The notes under the pieces are model-generated. The model was not told where the DNA came from and ran no database searches. It saw nothing but the letters and a program-made list of their open reading frames with translations. Shown piece by piece: positions 22,008 to 29,505 of a DNA stretch of 35,438 nucleotides; the stretch's first letter is position 1, and every line of letters begins with the position of its first letter. Source of the DNA: Sphingomonadales bacterium (GTDB lineage Bacteria; Pseudomonadota; Alphaproteobacteria; Sphingomonadales; JAKSBY01). The DNA is taken from assembly GCA_022360855.1 (NCBI GenBank), contig JAKSBY010000123.1:1-35438 (forward strand), in the 5' to 3' direction. The translations under genes and the position numbers were made by a program.

Positions 22008-22239
22008 CTGTTTTTCCCTTTGGTGATGCAAATCGCTTTTCGACTTCCGAAATGGACTGTTTGAGCGCTCTAATTATCTTTTTCACTTCAGAATCGTCCC
22101 ACTCATAGAGCTGCCGGTTTGAGAGGTTCCCGATGCGGCCAATAGCATCAAGCGCTTTATTTGTGCGACCTTCAGCTAATTCTCTGAATTTATTATGTTT
22201 TTCAGATCGTCTGATGTTGTTTTCTGACTTATCAGCCAT
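21988..22239 (-). CDS. Small conserved-looking protein of unknown function (83 aa)
   Basis: RTNKALDAIGRIGNLSNRQLYEWDDSEVKKIIRALKQSISEVEKRFASPKG; directly upstream of and in an operon with the GHKL ATPase. Confidence 0.7.
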   Translation of the reverse strand: MADKSENNIRRSEKHNKFRELAEGRTNKALDAIGRIGNLSNRQLYEWDDSEVKKIIRALKQSISEVEKRFASPKGKTDAKFKL

Positions 22240-22544
22240 GGAGGCTCTCCAGTTTTATCTCTGATATGAGACATTTTTGACGATTTAGAAAAATTAAATG
22301 TGGTTTGAGTATCATATTTGTCAATATATTTGACCAAATACTTTTGCATTTATGAATTTTATGGGTATCTATTTCGGCCATAAACTACGGTTTTCGGCGA
22401 CATATTAATTGCTTGAAGTGGCAAGAAATTTGGGTTTTGCCAAATGAAACTTTCTCGAAATGCCGACAAGGACGACCTTGTGGCTTCTTCGAGCCATTTA
22501 CTGAGTGCACTGAGCCGCGCTAGAATGCATTCGCGGTCGCCGGT

Positions 22545-22704
22545 GGGGCGATCGTGGGGCGTTGGAACCCCGACAGAAGCACCCAGCCCGTATGGGCCGG
22601 GTGGCGTGAAATGTTCAGGGCCGCCCGGTTCGCCGGACGGCCTAAAATAGCGCGCGCGCCAGCTTCTGTCGCGTTCCAAACACCCGGCTCGCCAGGGTCG
22701 CCCC
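22545..22704. other. Highly structured intergenic segment, candidate ncRNA or cis element
   Basis: Outer stem 22545-22557/22692-22704; middle stems 22562-22568/22673-22679 and 22571-22580/22662-22671; two inner hairpins 22581-22602 and 22619-22642. Confidence 0.6.
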
Positions 22705-22729
22705 CGTTTGGTTGAAGCAGAGGGGTGAC

Positions 22730-23173
22730 ATGGCACGGCCTAGCTCAAGACATTCGATTGCGGTTTTTCTGATTTCGGCACTTTTGACGTCCGTTGTCTT
22801 AACTTCGGCACAGGCGCAGAACACCGAGCGTACGGAGGAAGTTGCTGCGACCCTTGGACAGCTGCTGTCCGATTTGATGACCAAGACCTACATGTGTCAG
22901 CGTCAGTTGGGTGGGCTTGGCCACTATCAGTTGGCCATGTCATGGGCCGAGAGGACTATGAGGCAAGTCGGGCTCAGCACGCTGGAGGCGGCGGAGCTGG
23001 TGAACACACACCACGAGAGGCTGGAAAAGGAACGTCCCGATCTTGAAATGGCCAAAGCTGCGGAGGAGAGCGAGATGGACGTGTCAGTCGAGCTCTTTCA
23101 GGTCTGCAGCGAAGACGTCAACGAACTCTACCGTCTCATAAACCTTCATCTTGCGAGGCTTGGGCTGAGATAG
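22730..23173 (+). CDS. Exported hypothetical protein
   Basis: MARPSSRHSIAVFLISALLTSVVLTSAQAQ signal peptide; ATG at 22730 follows an AGGGG ribosome-binding site; mature part helical with two Cys. Confidence 0.7.
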   Translation: MARPSSRHSIAVFLISALLTSVVLTSAQAQNTERTEEVAATLGQLLSDLMTKTYMCQRQLGGLGHYQLAMSWAERTMRQVGLSTLEAAELVNTHHERLEKERPDLEMAKAAEESEMDVSVELFQVCSEDVNELYRLINLHLARLGLR

Positions 23174-23302
23174 GATCGAGCCGATTGCTCGCCAAGGACC
23201 AGAGCTTGAAATGGCAAGGGAAGGGGCCCGGTCTGACGCCGGACCCCGCCCCGTCGGCACGGATCATAGGGAAGGAGGTACCCGGGTCCGCGCGGTGACT
23301 GT

Positions 23303-23803
23303 TCAGTCCATGTAGGCGCCCAGCATGCGCGCGCCTCTCTGGGCGGCCGCCTCGCGCTCCTGCATCTCGACGACCTTGGCGTACGCCCGCCTGCCGATCG
23401 GGTCCCTGGCCGCCCTGGCGTGTGCGGTCCCGGCATCGCAGCCGTCGCGCTCAATGATGCGCTCCACCACCGAGTCGTAGAGGTCCTCGGCGCGCTTCCG
23501 GACCGCCCGGCAGTCGGCGCCCGCCGAGGCGACCGCCTTCTCGATGATCTCCAAGCTGTGCATAGCGTCCATGCTTGTCGCTCCCTTATGTACTTCGCTT
23601 TGGCCGCCCTGCCGGCGCACTCCCAGCTCCTCCCTCAGCCGGGCGATCTCGGCCTCCAGCTCGAATATGCGGCGCAGGTCGTCGTCCGCCGCGTTGAACC
23701 CGGCGAGCTCCTCGTCGAGCCGGTCGCGCCGGCGCTCAAGCTGCTCCACCCTGGCCCTAGTCCGCTCCGAGGCCTGCCTGCCCGTGATCTTGGCGTAAGG
23801 CAC
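23303..23803 (-). CDS. Hypothetical protein with N-terminal coiled coil
   Basis: RTRARVEQLERRRDRLDEELAGF...LEAEIARLREEL; GTG start 3 nt after the upstream stop. Confidence 0.65.
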   Translation of the reverse strand: MPYAKITGRQASERTRARVEQLERRRDRLDEELAGFNAADDDLRRIFELEAEIARLREELGVRRQGGQSEVHKGATSMDAMHSLEIIEKAVASAGADCRAVRKRAEDLYDSVVERIIERDGCDAGTAHARAARDPIGRRAYAKVVEMQEREAAAQRGARMLGAYMD

Positions 23804-23806
23804 GGG

Positions 23807-24364
23807 TCAGTCCTCCTCCTCGGGGATGGCGGGGACGACCCGGCGCGTCAGCTCCTCAAGTGTGTAGCGCTTGGATACCGGCGTGCGGGCCACCTCGGCC
23901 TGCTCGCACCAGGTCGGCGCCGACATCCAGCCGGACCACTTCGCGTGCGGCCTGGCCATGCGAGCCGGGCGCCCGTCGTCGGGGATCCCGGCGCGCCTCA
24001 GCGCGGCCAACAGGTCGAGGCATGCCAGACGGTACGCGACGGCGGCCTCCTCGAGACCGGCGAGCGCGCTGTCTACGGACCTGGCTGCCGCCACGTAGGA
24101 CTCCACCGCCTTCGAGGCCTCGGCCCTTGCGGTCCGACGACGCCCGCGCTCTTGTGTTGCTGCTTCGGCCGCCGCGCGATCCTCCGCTACGCGGAGCGCC
24201 TCGCCGGCGTCGTCGGCCTCCTCGGCGGCGTCACGCCTGCGGGCGCGGAGCTTGCGGATCTCTCTATCTGGCTTTCCGTCGGTGATCGCCTCTGCGATCC
24301 CGGCGTCCAGCCTCTCGTACTCGGCCTCGGCGTCCGAGCGCCTCTTCATCAGGCTGTCGAGCAT
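23807..24364 (-). CDS. Hypothetical coiled-coil protein
   Basis: MLDSLMKRRSDAEAEYERLDAGIAEAITDGKPDREIRKLRARRRDAAEEADDAGEALRVAEDRAAAEAATQ; operon with 23303-23803. Confidence 0.65.
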   Translation of the reverse strand: MLDSLMKRRSDAEAEYERLDAGIAEAITDGKPDREIRKLRARRRDAAEEADDAGEALRVAEDRAAAEAATQERGRRRTARAEASKAVESYVAAARSVDSALAGLEEAAVAYRLACLDLLAALRRAGIPDDGRPARMARPHAKWSGWMSAPTWCEQAEVARTPVSKRYTLEELTRRVVPAIPEEED

Positions 24365-24512
24365 TCCCGTCGGTTCCTATTCGGGTGGGTGTGTGCGCGT
24401 ACGTTGCACAGATCTTGCCTCGGGCGAAGCCAGCATTCACTTTCGGAGGACAAATGGTAGTCACGGAATCTTGCGCTGACAGTACGGGGAATCGAAACCG
24501 TTAGTCCACGGG

Positions 24513-24741
24513 GAGCACCGGGAGCACCATTGAGCACTCGATAACAGGAGCACGCATGAGTGCTACATTTCCGGCTCAAGCGGCTGAAATATCAGCACTT
24601 TTTCATAAGGCCAATCTAATAAAATCTCTTGAGTCGACAATAAGCCATGCAAACTCGAGAACTCAACGCGCACAATATACACGATATCCATGTAGTTGAA
24701 TAATAACTAAATCATTGATTTTAGGAGATTTTTTATCCACA
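24513..24741. other. Candidate replication origin (iterons + AT-rich region + DnaA box)
   Basis: Four direct GAGCAC copies (24513, 24522, 24532, 24548), an AT-rich tract ~24590-24735, and DnaA-box consensus TTATCCACA at 24733-24741. Confidence 0.45.
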
Positions 24742-24768
24742 ATATGTGGTATCGAGAGATCGCGCCGT

Positions 24769-24870
24769 CCCGGTGGGGTCCAAACCACCGGGCTCCGGCG
24801 CTACTCACTTCTTGGCATGAGGTGCGTGGACCAGATCATCTCGAAGGGCCGGGGGTCCAAACTCCGGCCC
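24769..24870. other. Twin hairpins with a shared loop sequence
   Basis: 24769-24792 CCCGGTGG-GGTCCAAA-CCACCGGG; 24846-24870 GGGCCGGGG-GTCCAAA-CTCCGGCCC. Confidence 0.6.
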
Positions 24871-24899
24871 GCCCTCCCTCGAGCGTGGAGACTATATAA

Positions 24900-25445
24900 A
24901 TGGCGACCATCCCGAAGAAAAGGCGGAGTTCGATCGCGCAAAGAAAAGCTGATATGCGATCGTCGCTATGGCCGGACATCGACGAGTCCATTTTGTGGGA
25001 TCGCAAGAGGTCAGATGGCTGGCTGAGCATCCCCCGAGCAATGCCGCTATTGCTGCAAATTATGGACAGTCTTTCGAAGGGTAAGCCCGTTTCCGCAACA
25101 TACTTGGATTTGTGGTGCCGGACCTACGATGACTCCTTCGTTATCGCAAACAAGCAACGCGAAATGGCCTACTACTCCGGTTTCACCGGCGAGCGAGCGG
25201 TGCGCACTTGGATGACCCGTATGCGCATACTGCAGGACCTTGGCTTCATCGATATCTTGGAGGGTCCGAATGGGCCAATCAGCTATGTGTTGATTTTCAA
25301 CCCCTACTTTGTGGTTCGTGATCATGACGAATCTGGACGAGTCAATGCTGCGCTAATCAATTCGCTAACCCAGCGTATGATTGAAATCGGCGCCCATGAC
25401 TTGGACAAGCCGCCACGGGAACGAAAAAAGAAAGGCACAAAATAG
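24900..25445 (+). CDS. Hypothetical winged-helix-like protein, possible replication/regulatory protein
   Basis: 181 aa; EMAYYSGFTGERAVRTWMTRMRILQDLGFIDILEGPNGPISYVLIFNPYFVV resembles a wHTH; lies just downstream of the origin-like region. Confidence 0.65.
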   Translation: MATIPKKRRSSIAQRKADMRSSLWPDIDESILWDRKRSDGWLSIPRAMPLLLQIMDSLSKGKPVSATYLDLWCRTYDDSFVIANKQREMAYYSGFTGERAVRTWMTRMRILQDLGFIDILEGPNGPISYVLIFNPYFVVRDHDESGRVNAALINSLTQRMIEIGAHDLDKPPRERKKKGTK

Positions 25446-25450
25446 TGCCG

Positions 25451-25708
25451 CTAAGGACTATCTTCCGGACTCTCAAGCCGTACCGCTAGCAGCGACTCCA
25501 CGAACCCCCGCATCTCAGGCGTCGATAGGCAGCTGAGGACGGTATCGCGGTCCTCCTCGCTCGCAAGAGGCGTGCTGATGCCGCGCCCGTGCTCGTCGCG
25601 AAGTGACCCCTCCCCGTGGCCGGCGGCGCAGCGGACCCGGACCCCATTCAGCACGTAACAGCCGTCCCGGCCCACATACTGGACCACGATGCTAGGGTAG
25701 GGGGCCAT
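25451..25708 (-). CDS. Small hypothetical protein
   Basis: Probable ATG at 25708 (MAPYPSIVVQYVGRDGCYVLNGVRVRC...) overlapping the end of the TerS-like gene. Confidence 0.55.
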   Translation of the reverse strand: MAPYPSIVVQYVGRDGCYVLNGVRVRCAAGHGEGSLRDEHGRGISTPLASEEDRDTVLSCLSTPEMRGFVESLLAVRLESPEDSP

Positions 25709-26210
25709 CCTCGGCCTCCGTGTCCTCGACGTCATCTTCCTCGTCGGCAGGGCCGATCCGCCGCCCATCGACGTCGTAGTAGACGACGGCCATGCCCTCA
25801 CGAGCGACGTGCTCGAACCGGCCCGCCACTGCAGTCCGCTGGTCGACCCGCTGGACCTCGTCCCGCATCGTCTTGTCCATCAGCTTCATAAGCACCCTGG
25901 CGTCGACGTGGCGGGTCTCGAAGCGCATCACGGGCTCGAAATCGTCGTCGAGCAGCGGGCGCCCCGTCTCGGGGTCGAGCTCCGGCACCCACTCCCCGAT
26001 GCCCAGGGCGCAGGCCGTCTCGACGACCCGCTCCCTCAGGCCCTGCCGCGCCGCCTGCAGGGCCGCGTCCCAGAGGTCGGCGAACTCGGGGTCCTCGCGC
26101 CAGCCGTAGGCGGTCATCCTGTTGATGCCGAGGAGACGGGCCGCCTGGGAGACGTTTCCGGTCTCGGCCAGCAGGCCGATGAACTCGTCCCTGACTGAGG
26201 CTGGAAGCAT
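25692..26210 (-). CDS. Small-terminase (TerS)-like HTH protein
   Basis: MLPASVRDEFIGLLAETGNVSQAARLLGINRMTAYGWREDPEFADLWDAALQAA, the typical N-terminal HTH of TerS-like proteins. Confidence 0.7.
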   Translation of the reverse strand: MLPASVRDEFIGLLAETGNVSQAARLLGINRMTAYGWREDPEFADLWDAALQAARQGLRERVVETACALGIGEWVPELDPETGRPLLDDDFEPVMRFETRHVDARVLMKLMDKTMRDEVQRVDQRTAVAGRFEHVAREGMAVVYYDVDGRRIGPADEEDDVEDTEAEDGPLP

Positions 26211-26476
26211 GGATTCGGTTCCCTCATCTGTGCCCGGTTCGGTGTTCGGCGATAGGCGGCGGGTGCCATGTCCTTGATCGGGCTGCGACTATCTCGGCCA
26301 CTCCCGCCGATCAACGGTCAGATGCTCTGGCCGGAGATTGGCGCCGATATCTCAGGCGCCGCTGCGTCAACCGTCACGGAGCAGTTTGCCAAATCGGTAG
26401 GGCGGTTGAATGCCAGCGTTGATTGTTTTGATCGTTCTTCGCTGTTTCCAGGGGCCGAAGGATCGAGGGCGGTCGA

Positions 26477-26599
26477 GGCGGTCAGGGCAATATCCGACAA
26501 CTAACGCACAAAGGTCCGCAATAAGTACCGACACCGCAGGAACTCGGCGGAGCGCTCACAAAAGGCATTGCGATTATTGCCCTGACCGCCCTGACCGCC
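26477..26599. repeat. Inverted/tandem GGCGGTCAGG repeat cluster
   Basis: GGCGGTCAGGGCAATA (26477-26492) is the exact reverse complement of TATTGCCCTGACCGCC (26575-26590), followed by another CTGACCGCC (26591-26599). Confidence 0.6.
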
Positions 26600-26600
26600 T

Positions 26601-29021
26601 CTATTCTTCCAGGTCCGCGAAATCGCGGATGGCGTCCATGTGGATCTTCTTCGAGAAGTCCTCCTTCAAGTCCAGGCCGTTCAGGTAGGCGACCCTCCTG
26701 CCGTCCTCCCTGGGCCTGGACTGCTTGAACCGCGCGCCTGCGCTGTTCAGGTCCTTGATGAAGTGCTCCTTACGGCCGCTGAAGTGCAGGCCTTCGTCCA
26801 GAGTCCATGAGATGAACGCCTCCCAGAACCTGTCCTTACGCACGCGGTGGCCTGGGCCCTTGACGACTTCCGTGTCCAGAAACCACTTCACCGGGCTTGT
26901 AAGCTTGTGCATCTGCATCACCTCGGCCTTGCAGCTGCGAGGCTGCACGAAGTGTCCCCGACTTTTCAGACGGTCGAGTCCGTCGAGTGCCCAGTTCAGT
27001 ATGCCCGGCAGCTCTTCGCGCAATTTGTCGGTCAGTCCTTTGTCCTCGCGACCGAGGAAGCTCTGCCGGGTGACGATCACGATCATCCTCGATCCCAGCG
27101 CGTCTGACGTGTCCTTGAGCTGCAGTACCTCGTTGGACACGATCAAAAAGCGGGTGTTCAGCTTGCCTTCCCAGTTTTCGATTTTCTTGCGTTCGACGGA
27201 TACAGAGTCTTCTCCTGAAATGGTCAGAAGAGTTTCTACGAGACCGGTGGAGTTTATGTTCTTGCCATGGCGCATGTCCGAAATTACCGCCAGCTGCTTG
27301 CCAATCAGTGGCTGGAGGCCGAACCTGCCTGCCAGATTCCTGGCGATAGGTGAGGTGTAGTTGCCTTCCCCGATGAGGCTTTGCAAAACACGAGTGTACA
27401 CGCCCTTCCCAGCGCGGGGAGGGCCGACGAACAGTACGATCTTCTGCAGGGAGGTGTCCTGGGTCAGAAAGTAGCCGGTCGCCTCCTGCAGCGTCTCGAT
27501 GCAGTCGGGCTCGTTCGGGAAGATTTCCTCAAGAAACCTCATCCACCGTTTCGGCAACGGCGCGTCGGGATTGTAGTGCACGGGCGTTCCGTTCACCGAG
27601 AAGAACCGTTCGTCGGCCGCGAGCAGCCTCCTCGTCGGCAAGTGCAGCAGCCCGTTAGCGCATACCATCAGCTGATCGGCCCGCGGGTCCTCGGGCGCCT
27701 GATTCAACCAGCTCGGCGCGTGGTCGGGACCCTGGCGCAGTGACCTGGCCGCCTCTTCTATGTTCGCTATCTTGTGCTTCCCTGCAACGAACCGCTTTAC
27801 CTCCGGTTCGGCCTTGCTGCTGTCGGTATAGGGCCGGCCGTCAGACCACTTCCAGCACCAGGACGTGAACCGCTCGTGAGGGACCGCCACGTAGTGGTTG
27901 AGCTGCCGATCGTACCTGAACCACTCGGAGTTTGAGCGCAGCAGCGCCTTGCCTTTAAGCATCTCCAACGCCATGGTCATGGGCGCATCGCTCGCCAGCG
28001 GCGTCGCGGAGCCGTAATCGGTCGCCTGTCCGACGATGTCGGATACGGCGTCGGCTCTCCCAGCGTCGAAATCGTCTTCTGCGGCCGTCCTCGGGATAAC
28101 ATCGTCCCGGCCCGCATCCAGCAGCAGTCTGTGCAGGGAGCGGTATGTGATGAGCGGGCGGTCGCCCGTCGGGCGGAGACTGTCCCAGCGGGCGCCGATT
28201 ATGTCGCCGTGACCGGCGTACTCGGGGTCGCCCGTCGAGCAGTCTATGAACTCCTGCCTGGCCGACCCGTTGGAGGCATGGTGGCAGGCACACATCACCT
28301 CAAACCATCTGTCGTGTTCCCTGAAGTCCTCAGGGTCGAGCGCCTCCAGCATCGCCGCAATCTCTTCCGCGTCGTACTCGCCGCCGCCGTTTGAAAGAGT
28401 CACAGCCGTCTTAGCAATCGCGTCCAGTAGGGCACCAGGCACCGGAGGTGCGCACCATAGGTCGCTCTCATTTGCCGCCCAGCGGTAGGCTCTGCCCGTC
28501 TCGGGGTGGGTAGAGCCGGGGGCGACGACCTGTCTCCCGACCGACTTGAACTCGATGCCAGGGAATTCGGGCAGGCTGTTCCTGACCGATGCGCCGGGCG
28601 GAATCGAGAGGTAGTAGTGTTCGCCGCCGCTGCCCGTCTCAACCCTCGGCCATTCGGTAGGATCCAGTCCCAGCGACAACACCAATTCATCAAAGGGTTC
28701 GACTTCTTCCCAGCCCTCGCCGAAGTTGCGCGGGTCGACGTCGATCACCAGGTCGGTGGGGCGCAGGCGCACGCCGACATTTCCTCCCCGTTCCATGTGG
28801 CCGATCTGGTCCTCGTTGCGGTAGGGCCGGCGTGTCCAGTCTTTGTCTCGCGGGATCTTCTGGCCGTCGCGCAACGGTATGAGCTGGTAGCCTGCCTCGA
28901 TCAGTGGCCCAAGCGTCGGCGTCCTGGTTCCCGACCCGATATTGAGGGGCGCCGAGGCACCGCTCTCGCTAGGCTCGTTCGCTGGCTTATCTCCGCGTGT
29001 CGTGGTGCTATCATCCGTCAT
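26601..29021 (-). CDS. Phage/satellite-type primase-helicase (prim-pol + D5_N + SF3 helicase)
   Basis: Prim-pol: PLIEAGYQLIPLRDGQKIPRDKDW...GNVGVRLRPTDLVIDVDPRN...GSGGEHYYLSIP; SF3 Walker A: IVLFVGPPRAGKGVYTRVLQSLIGEGNY. ATG at 29021 favoured over 29096. Confidence 0.92.
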   Translation of the reverse strand: MTDDSTTTRGDKPANEPSESGASAPLNIGSGTRTPTLGPLIEAGYQLIPLRDGQKIPRDKDWTRRPYRNEDQIGHMERGGNVGVRLRPTDLVIDVDPRNFGEGWEEVEPFDELVLSLGLDPTEWPRVETGSGGEHYYLSIPPGASVRNSLPEFPGIEFKSVGRQVVAPGSTHPETGRAYRWAANESDLWCAPPVPGALLDAIAKTAVTLSNGGGEYDAEEIAAMLEALDPEDFREHDRWFEVMCACHHASNGSARQEFIDCSTGDPEYAGHGDIIGARWDSLRPTGDRPLITYRSLHRLLLDAGRDDVIPRTAAEDDFDAGRADAVSDIVGQATDYGSATPLASDAPMTMALEMLKGKALLRSNSEWFRYDRQLNHYVAVPHERFTSWCWKWSDGRPYTDSSKAEPEVKRFVAGKHKIANIEEAARSLRQGPDHAPSWLNQAPEDPRADQLMVCANGLLHLPTRRLLAADERFFSVNGTPVHYNPDAPLPKRWMRFLEEIFPNEPDCIETLQEATGYFLTQDTSLQKIVLFVGPPRAGKGVYTRVLQSLIGEGNYTSPIARNLAGRFGLQPLIGKQLAVISDMRHGKNINSTGLVETLLTISGEDSVSVERKKIENWEGKLNTRFLIVSNEVLQLKDTSDALGSRMIVIVTRQSFLGREDKGLTDKLREELPGILNWALDGLDRLKSRGHFVQPRSCKAEVMQMHKLTSPVKWFLDTEVVKGPGHRVRKDRFWEAFISWTLDEGLHFSGRKEHFIKDLNSAGARFKQSRPREDGRRVAYLNGLDLKEDFSKKIHMDAIRDFADLEE

Positions 29022-29135
29022 GTGATTGTCCTTTCCAGCAGATTGGTTGATCCGTCCTAAAAAACTTGGCCCGTCGGCCCGCGCCGGCGGGCCCATTCTT
29101 TCTTCGCCTGGTCACTGTGTGGCGGTCTCGGTCCG

Positions 29136-29339
29136 TCATCGCGGTCCTTCCCCAATCACGTAGGCGTCGAGCTCGTCGCGGCGGTAGCGCACGGCCCTGC
29201 CTGCCTTGTGGTATGGGGGACCCTCGCCCCTGGACCTGAAGGTCCTGAGCGAGCCGGGGCTGAGGCGCAGGTATTCCGCGGCCTCGACGGTGTCGAGCCA
29301 GGGTCTCTTGCAGAATTCTGGGGATGTGTCGCTGGCCAT
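29136..29339 (-). CDS. AlpA/excisionase-like HTH regulator
   Basis: LDTVEAAEYLRLSPGSLRTFRSRGEGPPYHKAGRAVRYRRDELDAYV; classic HTH_17 pattern. Listed ORF starts at 29393; internal ATG at 29339 also plausible. Confidence 0.85.
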   Translation of the reverse strand: MASDTSPEFCKRPWLDTVEAAEYLRLSPGSLRTFRSRGEGPPYHKAGRAVRYRRDELDAYVIGEGPR

Positions 29340-29505
29340 ATTGTCCTCCTGTCCAGACGCGTCAGCCGAGTTGCCGATCCCCTCAGGACGCACTAAGCCA
29401 TTGAGGGAAAGCGGCTTTCTTTCGACTGTCTGGATGGGAGTCGTTGGTCTCGCCTACGACTTCGTCGATTATGCCGATTCGCGCCAATCAGGGTCAACCA
29501 ACGTT

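Noticed and set aside
17341-22239. Classical type I/III R-M, BREX or DISARM locus
   Set aside because: No HsdR/HsdS, helicase, PglZ, BrxC-like, PLD or DUF1998-type proteins are recognisable near the MTase.
22545-22704. Retron msr-msd RNA
   Set aside because: The terminal inverted repeat and hairpins are reminiscent, but no reverse transcriptase is encoded anywhere in the window.
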